From Desulfarculus sp. (GTDB lineage Bacteria; Desulfobacterota; Desulfarculia; Desulfarculales; Desulfarculaceae), in NCBI GenBank assembly GCA_016208115.1, contig JACQYR010000035.1, positions 1 through 32,232 of the forward strand: a DNA stretch of 32,232 nt, in the 5' to 3' direction. Positions 18,513 to 28,924 of the stretch are shown piece by piece. The notes beneath the pieces are model-generated. The model was not told the DNA's origin. It searched no databases and worked only from the letters and a program-made list of their open reading frames with translations. The position numbers and the translations under genes are program-made. The number at the start of each line of letters is the position of its first letter. The first letter of the stretch is position 1.

Positions 18513-19772
18513 ATGAGCGCCAATCCCCACGCAAACCTTCACCCCTGTTTCAACGCCGAGGTCAAGGGTTCCTGCGGCCGCGTGCACCTGCCGGTGGCCC
18601 CCTTGTGCAACCTGCGCTGCAACTACTGCAACCGCAAGTACGACTGCGCCAACGAGAGCCGCCCCGGCGTCACCTCGGGTCTGCTCACGCCCCATCAGGC
18701 CGTGGAGTATCTAGCGCGGGTGCTGGAGCAGGAGCCGCGCATCACCGTGGCCGGCATCGCCGGGCCGGGCGATCCCCTGGCCAATCCCCAGGCCACCCTG
18801 CAAACCCTACGCCTGGTGCGCCAGCGCTTCCCAGAGCTATTGATCTGCCTGTCCAGCAACGGCCTGGCCCTGCCCGACCACCTGGAAGAGGTCGCGGCCC
18901 TGGCCAGCCACGTCACCCTGACCATCAACGCCGTGGACCCCGAGGTGGGCGCGCGCATCTACGCCTGGGCGCGCCAGGGCAAGGTGGTCTACCGGGGCCG
19001 CGCGGCCGCCGAACTCTTGCTGGAGCGCCAGATGACGGCCCTGGCAGGTCTAAAGGAACGCGGGGTCATGGTCAAGGTCAACACCATCATCATCCCTGGG
19101 GTCAACGACCAGCACGTGGCCCAGGTGGCGGCGCGGGTGTCCGGCCTGGGCGCCGACCTGCACAACCTGATGCCCCTCTACCCCAATACCGATACGCCCT
19201 TCGCCGAGGTGCCCGAACCCGGTGCCCAGCAGATGGATGCCCTGCGCCAGATTTGCGCCGGCCATCTGCCCCAGATGAGCCACTGCACCCGCTGCCGCGC
19301 CGACGCCGTGGGCCTGTTGGGCCAGGACCGTTCTCCCCAGATGCGCGGTTGCCTGACCTCCTGCGGACAACTGCCCGAGCCGGCGCCGGAGGGCCGGCCC
19401 TACGTGGCCGTGGCCAGCCGCGAGGGAGTGCTGGTCAACCTGCACCTGGGCCAGGCCGAGCGCTTCCAGATTTGGGGCCCAACTCCTGACGGCTATGCCC
19501 TGATTGAGGAGCGCCAGGCCCCGGCGCCGGGCGGCGGCGTGGACCGCTGGTACCGTCTGGCTGAGTTGCTGAAGGATTGCCGCGCGGTGCTGGTCAGCGG
19601 GATCGGCGAGACGCCTCGGCTGGCCCTGGAGGAATCAGGCGTCACCACCTTGGAGATGGAGGGCTTCATCGAGCAGGGTCTCAGGACGGTTTACGAGGGG
19701 CTTGATGCCTCGTTGCTCAGGGTGAGGAAGCTCAAGCCCTGCCAGGGCGGCGCCGGCGGGTCCTGCCACTGA
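18513..19772 (+). CDS. nifB: NifB radical SAM FeMo-cofactor biosynthesis protein with C-terminal NifX-like domain
   Basis: 419 aa; HPCFNAEVKGSCGRVHLPVAPLCNLRCNYCNRKYDC radical SAM motif; C-terminal YVAVASREGVLVNLHLGQAERFQIW. Confidence 0.97.
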   Translation: MSANPHANLHPCFNAEVKGSCGRVHLPVAPLCNLRCNYCNRKYDCANESRPGVTSGLLTPHQAVEYLARVLEQEPRITVAGIAGPGDPLANPQATLQTLRLVRQRFPELLICLSSNGLALPDHLEEVAALASHVTLTINAVDPEVGARIYAWARQGKVVYRGRAAAELLLERQMTALAGLKERGVMVKVNTIIIPGVNDQHVAQVAARVSGLGADLHNLMPLYPNTDTPFAEVPEPGAQQMDALRQICAGHLPQMSHCTRCRADAVGLLGQDRSPQMRGCLTSCGQLPEPAPEGRPYVAVASREGVLVNLHLGQAERFQIWGPTPDGYALIEERQAPAPGGGVDRWYRLAELLKDCRAVLVSGIGETPRLALEESGVTTLEMEGFIEQGLRTVYEGLDASLLRVRKLKPCQGGAGGSCH

Positions 19773-19783
19773 GGCGTGAAACA

Positions 19784-19822
19784 GCGCGCGGCCGGGGAAG
19801 CGGCGTCTTCCCGGCCGCGCGC
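19784..19822. terminator. Bidirectional hairpin between convergent nifB and ureG
   Basis: GCGCGCGGCCGGGGAAG (19784-19800) and CTTCCCGGCCGCGCGC (19807-19822), complementary apart from a 1-nt bulge; fills the nifB/ureG convergent gap. Confidence 0.7.
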
Positions 19823-20446
19823 CTACTCTGCCGCCACGCTCAGCAGGCCTTCCTTGACGATGAAGTCCAGCACCGCCGGTAGGCCCTGGCCGGTCTTGAG
19901 GTTGGTGAAGACAAAGGGCCGCCGGCCCCGCATGAGCCGGGCGTCGCGTTCCATCACCTCCAGGGAGGCGCCCACCAGCGGGGCCAGGTCAATCTTGTTG
20001 ATGACCAGGAGATCGCTCTTGGTGATGCCCGGCCCGCCCTTGCGCGGTATTTTGTCGCCGGCGGCCACGTCAATGACATAGATGGCCAGGTCGGCCAGCT
20101 CGGGGCTGAAGGTGGCGCTCAGGTTGTCACCGCCGCTCTCGATGACCACCAGGTCCAGGCCGGGGAAGCGCGCACACAAATCCTCCACCGCCGCCAGGTT
20201 CATGGAGGCGTCCTCGCGGATGGCGGTGTGGGGGCAGCCTCCCGTCTCCACGCCCAGGATGCGCTCGGCCGGCAGGGCCTGGGCCCGCACCAAAAACTCG
20301 GCGTCCTCTCGGGTGTAGATGTCGTTGGTGACCACCGCCAATTGGCAGCGATCGCGCAGCTTCAGGCAAATGGCCTCGATGAGCGCGGTCTTGCCCGAGC
20401 CCACCGGCCCACCCACGCCCAGGCGCAGGGGTGCTGGCTTGTTCAT
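19823..20446 (-). CDS. ureG: Urease accessory GTPase UreG
   Basis: 207 aa from [45 protein letters not shown]. Confidence 0.96.
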   Translation of the reverse strand: MNKPAPLRLGVGGPVGSGKTALIEAICLKLRDRCQLAVVTNDIYTREDAEFLVRAQALPAERILGVETGGCPHTAIREDASMNLAAVEDLCARFPGLDLVVIESGGDNLSATFSPELADLAIYVIDVAAGDKIPRKGGPGITKSDLLVINKIDLAPLVGASLEVMERDARLMRGRRPFVFTNLKTGQGLPAVLDFIVKEGLLSVAAE

Positions 20447-20484
20447 GTGTGCCTCCGGTTCTAGCTCCAGTGCCGGCGCTTCGC

Positions 20485-21198
20485 TCAGGAGCGAAAGAGC
20501 CTGGTGCGCTGGGTTTCGTGCAAGGCGCTGGCCATGGCCAGGCCCGGCGCCATATAGCCGATCTCGCCGTCCTCCAGGGACAGCCCCACCGACAGGGCCT
20601 GGGGAATGGCCTGGCAGGCGCGGAACAAGAGGCGCTGGCCGGCGGTCTGGCCCAGGGGCACCAGTTTGAGGGCCGCGCTCACCAGGCCCTCGGCCAGGCT
20701 CCACAGATAACCGGCGCATGCCTGGTCCCGACCTATGCCCCCTTGCACGGCGGCCAGGGCGAACATGGCCGCTAGGCTGGCCTGGCCGCGCCCGCTCCAG
20801 GTTTTGGCCTCGGCCAGGCCCAACTCGGCCAGCAGGCGGGCCAGGGCCTGGCCCATGTTCAGCTCGGCGGCCTGCATCTCCGCTGATTCGCGGCTGGCCA
20901 GCAAAAAGGCATTCCAACGTCGAACCCCAGGCTGGCTGCCATCCCGCCAGGCCTGGTGCAGACGAACCATCACCGGCACCTCCAGATAGGTCCAGGAAAA
21001 GCGCAAAAGCCCCATAAGCCACTGGCCGGCGTCTTCCTCTCCGCTGACCCAGCCCGCCTCCACGGCCCACTCCAGGCCCTGGGAATAGCTGTAGGCGCCG
21101 ATGGGCAGGGCGGGACTGCACAGGCGCAGCAGTTGCAAGCAAGCGCCCAGGTCGCCGGTCGGCTCACTGTCTCGCGACTGGCGCCCCCTAGGTCCCAT
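20485..21198 (-). CDS. ureF: Urease accessory protein UreF
   Basis: [26 protein letters not shown] motif; between ureE and ureG; start set at [10 protein letters not shown]. Confidence 0.92.
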   Translation of the reverse strand: MGPRGRQSRDSEPTGDLGACLQLLRLCSPALPIGAYSYSQGLEWAVEAGWVSGEEDAGQWLMGLLRFSWTYLEVPVMVRLHQAWRDGSQPGVRRWNAFLLASRESAEMQAAELNMGQALARLLAELGLAEAKTWSGRGQASLAAMFALAAVQGGIGRDQACAGYLWSLAEGLVSAALKLVPLGQTAGQRLLFRACQAIPQALSVGLSLEDGEIGYMAPGLAMASALHETQRTRLFRS

Positions 21199-21643
21199 GC
21201 TGATGACCGCCGCCGTGACCGTGGTAGGCCCCGGCCTCGGGCTCGAAGGCGGCGCTGATGGCCTGGGGCTCCAGGCCCAGGCCGCGCAGCATCTCATCCA
21301 GCACGTGGTCGCGCTGATACATCACCCCTTGCGCGATAATCTGCACCGCCGCGTGGCGGTTGCCCAAGTGATAACAGGCCCTGGCCAATTGCAAGCCGTC
21401 GGCGCAAGGCGCCAGGGACAGATCCTCCAGGGCCGCCTGCACCCGCACCACCTGGCCCTGGGCGCTGGCCAGCCGGTCGCCGTCGCGCAGCCTGGTGCCC
21501 CGGGGCAACAAGAGCGCCGCCGGCCGGCTGTCTTCCAGGAGTACCCGCTGGCGGCTGTGCTGGCGCTCTTCCCAGGTCAGGCAGAGGGTGGCCTGGGGCG
21601 TCGCCTCGTCCGTGGCCGCCAGCCTGGTGGTGATCTCCAACAC
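21188..21643 (-). CDS. ureE: Urease accessory metallochaperone UreE
   Basis: GTG start with AGGAGG 8-9 nt upstream; (M)LEITTRLAATDE..., NLGNRH-like 'HLGNRHAAVQI', His-rich C-terminus [11 protein letters not shown]. Confidence 0.9.
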   Translation of the reverse strand: MLEITTRLAATDEATPQATLCLTWEERQHSRQRVLLEDSRPAALLLPRGTRLRDGDRLASAQGQVVRVQAALEDLSLAPCADGLQLARACYHLGNRHAAVQIIAQGVMYQRDHVLDEMLRGLGLEPQAISAAFEPEAGAYHGHGGGHQHGT

Positions 21644-21654
21644 GGTGGCGCCTC

Positions 21655-23355
21655 CTAGAAAAGAAAGTAGCGCTGGGCCAGGGGCAGGACCGCCGCTGGC
21701 TGGCAGGTCAAGAGTTCGCCGTCGGCCCGCACCTGGTAGGTCTGGGGGTCCACCTCGATGACCGGCAGGTAGGCGTTGTGGATCAGGTCGGTCTTGCGCA
21801 GGGCGCGGGTGCCTTGCACCGCCGCCAGCCGCCGCCGCAGGCCCAGCCGCTGGCCGATGCCGGCGGCCAGGGCGGCCTGCGACACGAAGGTCAGGCAGGT
21901 GGCGGCCAAGGCCCCGCCCAGGGCGCCGAACATGGGCCGGTAGTGCACCGGCTGGGGCGTGGGGATGGAGGCGTTGGCGTCGCCCATGGGCGCGGCCACG
22001 ATCATGCCGCCCTTGATGACCAAGGCCGGCTTTACCCCGAAAAAAGCCGGTTTCCACAGCACGATGTCGGCCAGCTTGCCCGGCTCCAGGGAGCCCACCT
22101 CACCGGCGATGCCGTGGGTGAGGGCCGGGTTGATGGTGAATTTGGCCAGGTAGCGCTTGACCCTGAAGTTGTCGCGGCCCTCGCCGTCAGGGGCCAGGGG
22201 GCCGCGCTGGGTCTTCATCTTGTGGGCGGTCTGCCAGGTGCGGATGATGACCTCGCCCACCCGGCCCATGGCCTGGGAGTCGGAGGAGATCATGCTGAAG
22301 GCCCCCAGGTCGTGCAGGATGTCCTCGGCGGCGATGGTCTCGCGCCGGATGCGGCTCTCGGCAAAGGCCACGTCCTCGGCGATGCCCGGGTCCAGGTGGT
22401 GGCAGACCATGAGCATGTCCAGGTGCTCGTCTACGGTGTTGACCGTGTAGGGGCGCGTGGGGTTGGTGGAGCTGGGCAGCACGTTGGCCTGTCCGCAGGC
22501 CTTGATGATGTCCGGGGCGTGGCCGCCGCCGGCGCCCTCGGTGTGGTAGGCGTGGATGGCGCGGCCCTTGAAGGCGGCCAGGGTATCCTCCACGAAACCC
22601 GACTCGTTGAGCGTGTCGGTATGGATGGCCACTTGCACGTCATATTGCTCGGCCACGTTAAGGCAGTTATCTATGGCCGCCGGCGTGGTGCCCCAGTCCT
22701 CGTGCAGTTTAAGCCCCATGGCCCCGGCCTGGATCTGCTCGGCCAAGGGACCGGGCAGGCTGGCGTTGCCCTTGCCCAAAAAGCCCAGGTTGACCGGCAG
22801 GGCCTCGGCGGCCTCAAGCATGCGCGCCAGGTGCCAGGGGCCGGGGGTGCAGGTGGTGGCGTTGGTGCCGGCGGCCGGGCCGGTGCCCCCGCCGATCATG
22901 GTGGTCACCCCGGACATCAGGGCCTCTTCCACCTGCTGCGGGCAGATGAAATGGATGTGCGCGTCTATGCCTCCCGGCGTGGCGATGAGCCCCTCGCCGG
23001 CGATGATCTCGGTGCCGGCCCCGATGACCAGGGTCACCCCCGGCTGCACGTCGGGGTTGCCGGCCTTGCCCAGGCCGGCGATGCGTCCGTCCTTGATGCC
23101 TATGTCGGCCTTGACGATGCCCCAGTGATCCAGGACCAGGGCATTGGTGATGACCGTGTCCATGGCCACCAGGCAGCCGGCCTGGCCCTGGCCCATGCCG
23201 TCGCGGATCACCTTGCCTCCGCCGAACTTGACCTCCTCGCCGTATACGGTGCGGTCCTCCTCCACCTCCACGATAAGGCCCGTGTCGGCCAGGCGCACGC
23301 GGTCGCCGGTGGTGGGGCCGTACATCTCGGCGTAGGCCTGGCGGGTGATCTTCAT
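21655..23355 (-). CDS. ureC: Urease subunit alpha
   Basis: 566 aa; [26 protein letters not shown] (carbamylated Lys); [20 protein letters not shown]. Confidence 0.98.
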   Translation of the reverse strand: MKITRQAYAEMYGPTTGDRVRLADTGLIVEVEEDRTVYGEEVKFGGGKVIRDGMGQGQAGCLVAMDTVITNALVLDHWGIVKADIGIKDGRIAGLGKAGNPDVQPGVTLVIGAGTEIIAGEGLIATPGGIDAHIHFICPQQVEEALMSGVTTMIGGGTGPAAGTNATTCTPGPWHLARMLEAAEALPVNLGFLGKGNASLPGPLAEQIQAGAMGLKLHEDWGTTPAAIDNCLNVAEQYDVQVAIHTDTLNESGFVEDTLAAFKGRAIHAYHTEGAGGGHAPDIIKACGQANVLPSSTNPTRPYTVNTVDEHLDMLMVCHHLDPGIAEDVAFAESRIRRETIAAEDILHDLGAFSMISSDSQAMGRVGEVIIRTWQTAHKMKTQRGPLAPDGEGRDNFRVKRYLAKFTINPALTHGIAGEVGSLEPGKLADIVLWKPAFFGVKPALVIKGGMIVAAPMGDANASIPTPQPVHYRPMFGALGGALAATCLTFVSQAALAAGIGQRLGLRRRLAAVQGTRALRKTDLIHNAYLPVIEVDPQTYQVRADGELLTCQPAAVLPLAQRYFLF

Positions 23356-23678
23356 GACGCATCCTCCCCGCCGGGCAGGGGGCCCATGACCTGGCCCCGG
23401 AAACCCCAGACCTGGCGGGCGCCGGCATAGGCCACCAGCTCCACCTGGCGGCGCTGACCGGGCTCGAAGCGCATGGCCGTGCCGGCGGGGATGTTCAGCC
23501 GTTGGCCCAGGGCCGCGGCGCGGTCGAATTGCAGGGCCGGGTTGGTCTCGTGGAAGTGATAGTGCGAGCCCACCTGGATGGGCCGGTCGCCGCTGTTGGC
23601 CACCGTGAGCGCCAAAGTGGGGCGGTGCGCGTTCAACACTATGTCGCCCGGGGCGGTGATGATCTCTCCGGGAAGCAT
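23352..23678 (-). CDS. ureB: Urease subunit beta
   Basis: 108 aa; [24 protein letters not shown]. Confidence 0.97.
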   Translation of the reverse strand: MLPGEIITAPGDIVLNAHRPTLALTVANSGDRPIQVGSHYHFHETNPALQFDRAAALGQRLNIPAGTAMRFEPGQRRQVELVAYAGARQVWGFRGQVMGPLPGGEDAS

Positions 23679-23693
23679 GCTTGGCTCCTGGTC

Positions 23694-23996
<303 letters not shown>

Positions 23997-24029
23997 GCCC
24001 GGCTCCTTTCAGCAGGGGGTCGTAGATGC

Positions 24030-24887
24030 CTATTGTCCCCAGACCCGCGGCGGGCAGGCCGCCTGGCCGGCCACCGCCGGGCGGAGGACCTCCCAGGTCC
24101 GCAGGAAACAGCCTCGCGCCGCCTCGGCCTCCCAGCCCAGGTAGCGGCAGGCCAAGAGCCCGCTGACCAGGGTGGCGGCGAAACGGCCGGGTAGGCCCGC
24201 CGCCGCCACGGCGGCCCGCACCTGGGCCAACACCTCGGCATTGCCTCCGGTGGCCAGCATGGTGCCGCTGACCAAAAAGCCGCCCAGGCCCCAGGGGGCG
24301 GCCAGGGCCGGGCTACCGCCCTGATAGCGGCCCCGCTCCAGCAAGAGGGGCTGGCCCTCGCGCCAGACCTCCAGGTCTTGGCGCACCTGGCCGGCCCTAA
24401 AGGCCTGCCCCGCCGCCGGCAGGCCCAGGCAAACCATCTCCCAGCCCAGGAAGGCCGCGCCCTGGGCCAGGTCCACGCGAGTGCGCAGATGGGCGCGGGC
24501 CTGGTCGTAGATTATGGTCTCCAGGGGCAGCCACTCCAGGACCGCGCCCGTGGCCACCGCCAAGTTTTGCTCCACCAAGGCCTGGGGCCCATGGCTGCGG
24601 TAGAGCTTGCCGGCGGCGGGGGTGGTGAGCAAGGCCTGCGCATCCTTCCCTAGGCTGACCGACACCTTGAGGCAGTCGCCAGCCACCACGCCCCCCGGCG
24701 GATGCAGGATGTAGAGGTGGCAGCCCATCTCCCCCTGGGGGTAGAAGGGGCGCTGCACCATAAGGGGGCCGTGGTGACGGTTCCGGCACAGGACCGTGCG
24801 GCCCTCTTGCTGGCGCAGCTCCAGTTCCAGGCTGGCGCCCCAACCCTCTCCCTCGGGCATGGCCAATATGGTATTGCCCTGACGCAT
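24030..24887 (-). CDS. ureD: Urease accessory protein UreD (UreH)
   Basis: 285 aa; [27 protein letters not shown]; upstream of ureA. Confidence 0.92.
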   Translation of the reverse strand: MRQGNTILAMPEGEGWGASLELELRQQEGRTVLCRNRHHGPLMVQRPFYPQGEMGCHLYILHPPGGVVAGDCLKVSVSLGKDAQALLTTPAAGKLYRSHGPQALVEQNLAVATGAVLEWLPLETIIYDQARAHLRTRVDLAQGAAFLGWEMVCLGLPAAGQAFRAGQVRQDLEVWREGQPLLLERGRYQGGSPALAAPWGLGGFLVSGTMLATGGNAEVLAQVRAAVAAAGLPGRFAATLVSGLLACRYLGWEAEAARGCFLRTWEVLRPAVAGQAACPPRVWGQ

Positions 24888-24896
24888 GCCGGCGGT

Positions 24897-25386
24897 TCAA
24901 ACGCTCAAGTGCTGGCTGACCATCTCTTGGCTCAGCGCCTCGATGGCCCCCGAGGTGACCACCCTCCCCTTGTCCATGAGGCAAAAGCTCTCGGCCACCC
25001 GGCGGGCAAAGGCCAGCTTCTGCTCCACCAACAAAACCCCGATGCCGGCCTCGCGGGTCAAGCGCCTGATGATCTCGCCGATCTCGCGCACGATGTTGGG
25101 CTGGATGCCCTCGGTGGGCTCGTCCAGGATCAACAGCCGAGGCTCGCACGCCAGGGCGCGGCCTATGGCCAGTTGCTGCTGCTGACCGCCGGAGAGGTCG
25201 CCGCCCCGGCGGTGCAGCATGCTCTTTAGCACCGGGAAAAGCTCGAAGATGGCCGGCGGGATGCCCGCCCCGGACCGGAGCCCCACCCGCAGGTTCTCCT
25301 CCACGCTGAGCAGAGGGAATATCTCGCGGCCCTGGGGAACGTAACCGATACCCAGGCGGGCGCGGTCCGAGGCCGCGCAAGCATGG
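24897..25386 (-). pseudogene. urtE: Urea ABC transporter ATP-binding protein UrtE, 5'-truncated (Walker A region missing)
   Basis: Conserved part RLGIGYVPQGREIFPLLSVEENL...LSGGQQQQLAIGRAL...LLILDEPTEGIQPNIV is present, but no GxxGxGKT exists between it and the urtD stop (25387-25389); ATG at 25384 is out of frame with the UrtE body. Confidence 0.8.
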
Positions 25387-26187
25387 TTATTGGTCCCCCA
25401 GATAGACCTCGATCACCTTGGGGTGGCTCTGCACTTGGTCCATGTCCCCGTCGGCGATGACGCGCCCCTCGTGCAGGACCGTGACCCGCTGGGCGATGGA
25501 GTGCACGAACTCCATGTCGTGCTCCACCACCACCACGGTGCGGCTGGCGGCCAGGGAGTGCAAGAGGCCGATGGTGTGCTCGATCTCGGCCGGGGTCATG
25601 CCGGCCACCGGTTCGTCCAAGAGGAGCATCTGCGGCTCCTGGGCCAAGAGCATGCCGATCTCTAGCCACTGCTTCTGGCCGTGGGCCAGGCCCCCGGCCA
25701 GGCGGCCGGCCTGATCACCGAGCCCGATGATCCCCAGCACCTCCTGGATGCGCTCCCGCTCTTCCGGCCGCAGGGTGGCGAACAGGGAGTGCCGCAAACC
25801 CTTGTCGCACTTCAGCGCCATTTCCAGGTTTTCGAAGACGCTGTGGTTCTCGAAGACCGTGGGCCTCTGGAACTTGCGGCCTATGCCCCCCCGGGCGATC
25901 TGGGCCTCCGAGAGCTGGGAGATGCTGCCCAGGGGCTTGTAGAAGACCGTGCCCGCGTCGGCCCTGGTCTTGCCGGTGATGACGTCCAAGAGGGTGGTCT
26001 TGCCAGCGCCGTTGGGGCCGATGATGCAGTGGATGCCGCCGTCCTGGATGTTCAGGTTCAGGTTGTCCAGGGCCTGGAAGCCGTCGAAGCTGACGCTAAC
26101 CGCCTGCACGTAGAGGATGGGGAAGCGCCGAGCCGTCAAGGACACCCGCCCTGCCTCGTCCTGGACCGCCGTGGGTGAAGCGCTCAT
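25387..26187 (-). CDS. urtD: Urea ABC transporter ATP-binding protein UrtD
   Basis: 266 aa from MSASPTAVQDEAG; GPNGAGKT, HGQKQWLEIGMLLAQEPQMLLLDEPVAGMT. Confidence 0.95.
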   Translation of the reverse strand: MSASPTAVQDEAGRVSLTARRFPILYVQAVSVSFDGFQALDNLNLNIQDGGIHCIIGPNGAGKTTLLDVITGKTRADAGTVFYKPLGSISQLSEAQIARGGIGRKFQRPTVFENHSVFENLEMALKCDKGLRHSLFATLRPEERERIQEVLGIIGLGDQAGRLAGGLAHGQKQWLEIGMLLAQEPQMLLLDEPVAGMTPAEIEHTIGLLHSLAASRTVVVVEHDMEFVHSIAQRVTVLHEGRVIADGDMDQVQSHPKVIEVYLGDQ

Positions 26188-27299
26188 CGCGTCACCTCCG
26201 TGGTATCGCCGCGCCTGGCCCGGGGTAGCAGGTCCTTGAGGCCGGCCAGGCCCCGAGGCAGGAACATGGTGGTGCCGATGAACAGGGCGGCCAGGAAGAA
26301 CAGCCACAGCTCCGGCCAGGCCACCGTGAACCAGCTCTTGGCGCCGTTGACCAAGAAGGCCCCCAAGACGCCGCCCACCAGGCTGCCCCGTCCGCCCACC
26401 GCCACCCAGATAGCCATCTCGATGGAGTTTGCCGGGTGCAGCTCGCTGGGGTTGATGATGCCCACCTGGGGCACGTACAGCGCCCCGGCGATGCCGCACA
26501 AAAAGGCCGAGAAGGTCCACACGAAGAGCTTGTAGCGCAGCACGTCATAGCCCAGGAAGAGCAGGCGGCTCTCGCCGTCGCGGATGGCGCGCAACAGGCG
26601 CCCCAGCTTGCTGGTGACGATATAGCGGCAGGCCAGGTAGCTCAGGAGCAGCACCAGGGCCGTGGTCAAATACAACCCCAGCTTGGTGGCGGGCGTGGAC
26701 AGCGAAAAGCCCAGCAAGCGCTTGAAGTCGGTGAGCCCGTTGTTGCCGCCCAGTCCGGTCTCGTTGCGGAAGAAGAGCAGCATCAGGGCAAAGGTGGTGG
26801 CCTGGGTGATGATGGAGAAGTACACGCCCTTGATGCGCGAGCGGAAGGCGAAGAACCCGAAGACCAGGGCCGCGCACCCCGGCAGCAACAGGATCACCAG
26901 GGCCGCCAGCCAGAACTGGTCCAGGCCCTGCCAGAACCAGGGCAGCTCCTGCCAGTTGAGAAAGACCATGAAGTCGGGCAACTGGCTGCGGTAGTGGCCC
27001 TCGCCGGACATGACCCGCATCAGGTGCATGCCCATGGCATAGCCGCCCAGGGCGAAGAACACGCCGTGCCCCAGGCTTAAGATGCCCGTGAACCCCCAGA
27101 CCATGTCCATGGCCAGGGCCACCAGGGCGTAGCACAGAAACTTGCCCAACAGGGGCACCAGGTAGTCGGGCAGACGCAGGGGCAGCCCCGCCGGCACCGC
27201 CAGGTTGAGCGCCGGCACCACCACCAGGGCCACCAGCGCCGCCAGGGCAAAAGCCAGCCAGGCCCTGCGGGAGTGCATTGCCATCAGGCGCGCCAGCAT
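26184..27299 (-). CDS. urtC: Urea ABC transporter permease UrtC
   Basis: 371 aa; MDMVWGFTGILSLGHGVFFALGGYAMGMHLMR; ETGLGGNNGLTDF. Confidence 0.95.
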   Translation of the reverse strand: MLARLMAMHSRRAWLAFALAALVALVVVPALNLAVPAGLPLRLPDYLVPLLGKFLCYALVALAMDMVWGFTGILSLGHGVFFALGGYAMGMHLMRVMSGEGHYRSQLPDFMVFLNWQELPWFWQGLDQFWLAALVILLLPGCAALVFGFFAFRSRIKGVYFSIITQATTFALMLLFFRNETGLGGNNGLTDFKRLLGFSLSTPATKLGLYLTTALVLLLSYLACRYIVTSKLGRLLRAIRDGESRLLFLGYDVLRYKLFVWTFSAFLCGIAGALYVPQVGIINPSELHPANSIEMAIWVAVGGRGSLVGGVLGAFLVNGAKSWFTVAWPELWLFFLAALFIGTTMFLPRGLAGLKDLLPRARRGDTTEVTR

Positions 27300-27302
27300 G
27301 AC

Positions 27303-28863
27303 CTAGCCCTCCGCCAGGCGGCCCTTGAGGGCGAAGATGCCCTGGGGACGCTTCTGTATGAAGAGGATGACAAAGACCAGGATGGCGATCTTGCCCAGCA
27401 CCGCCCCGGAGAAGGGCTCCAATATCTTGTTGATGACCCCCAGGCCTAGGGAGCCCCACACCGTGCCGGCCAACTTACCCACTCCCCCCAGCACCACGGT
27501 CATGAAGCAGTCCACGATGTAGGCCTGACCCAGCTCTGGCCCCACGTTGCCGATCTGGGACAAGGCCAGGCCGCCCAGGCCGGCGATGCCGCAGCCCAGG
27601 CCGAAGGTCCACATGTCCACCCGCGAGGCCTTGACCCCCATGGCCGAGGCCATGCCCCGGTTCTGGGTCACGGCTCGCACGCGTAGGCCCAGGGGCGTGC
27701 GGTTCAAGATGAACCACACCAGGAGCACCGCCAGGGCCGCGAAGCCGATGATGGCCAGACGGTTGTAGGTAAGCAATAGGCCCTGGCCCACCTGCCAGCC
27801 GCCGGCCAGCCAGGAGAAGCGTCTCCAGGGGCCGGCCCACCAGGTGGCGGATCAGCCCGCGCTCCAGGGCCACGCCCACCAGGGCCGGCAAGGCGAAGCA
27901 GACCGGCAGGGCGGCCAGGGGGTACCAGTCCAGGGCTCCCGGCCACCAGGCCCGGAAGACATTCTGGGTGACGTAGGCCGCGTAGGCCCCCAGCATCAGC
28001 ATCTCGCCGTGGGCCATGTTGATGACGCCCATGAGCCCGAAGGTGATGGCCAGGCCCAGGGAGGCCAAGAGGAGCACGCTGGCCAGGCTCAGGCCGTAGA
28101 ACAGGCACTGCACGATGTCGGCGGGCAAGGTGTGAAAATAGATTATCTGCATGCCCCAGCGCGCGGCCTGGCGCACCTCGGGGTCGGGCTCCAGGTACTG
28201 GCCCTGGGGGTCCTTCTGGGTCAGGGGCTTGAGGCGCTCCAGGTAGTTGGAGTCGCCGGAGGCGCCCAGGGTCTGGATGGCCGCCAGGCGGCGGGCCTTG
28301 TCCAGGCTCTTGAGGTCGGCCAGCGAGACCACCAGCCCCAGGACCTGGCGCACCGCCGGGTCGTTCTCCTTGTCCAGGGCCGCGGCCAAGAGGCCGGCCT
28401 GCTCCGGGCCGGGGGGCTCCTCGGCCAGGCGGCGGGCCGCCGTCAGACGGTGGGCCGGGTCGGGGGAATAGAGACGCAGCCGGGCCATCACCGGCTCCAG
28501 GGAGCGGCGCACCAGGTTGTTGACCAGGGGCGCGCGCAGATCGCCTTCCAAGGCCACCGTCCCGCCCGTGAATGCGTCCAGACCTTGGGCCTGGCCTTCC
28601 TCGACGATCAACGGCCGGCCCTCATGGTCCAGGCGCAGCCGGCCGGCCTGCAGGGCCTCCAGCAGGGGCAGGGCCTTGGGGTCGCCCAGGCGGCCCAATT
28701 CCTCGATGGCCGCGATCACCTCGGCGCGGCTGGCCCCGCCCAGGCCGGCGGCGGCCTGACGCAGTTCTTGGCCGCCGGCCACGGCCACTGGCGAGGGCAG
28801 CAGGAAGAGCCAGGCCAGCAGGGCCAGCAGGAGCAGGTGGTATGGTGAACGCGCCGGGTACAT
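27303..28863 (-). pseudogene. urtB: Urea ABC transporter permease UrtB, frameshifted with apparent internal deletion
   Basis: N-terminal part in one frame (MYPARSP...LERGLIRHLVGRPLETLL) and C-terminal part in another (SWLAGGWQVGQGLLLTYNRLAIIGF...); junction near 27808-27825; segment normally between them is absent. Confidence 0.8.
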
Positions 28864-28924
28864 GGTCTTTCCCCGGGCGCCCCCGCGCTGGGGCGGGGGC
28901 GCCGAAAGGGTTGGCTACAATTGG

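Noticed and set aside
19823-21142. Apparent 439-aa fusion protein containing UreG
   Set aside because: The upstream half is a shadow of ureF in another frame; UreG starts at the ATG at 20446.
21188-22057. Apparent 289-aa UreE fusion
   Set aside because: The N-terminal half is shadow frame of ureC; a GTG start at 21643 with AGGAGG upstream gives a normal-sized UreE.
21778-23430. 550-aa plus-strand ORF
   Set aside because: Antisense to ureC, which is unambiguously coding.
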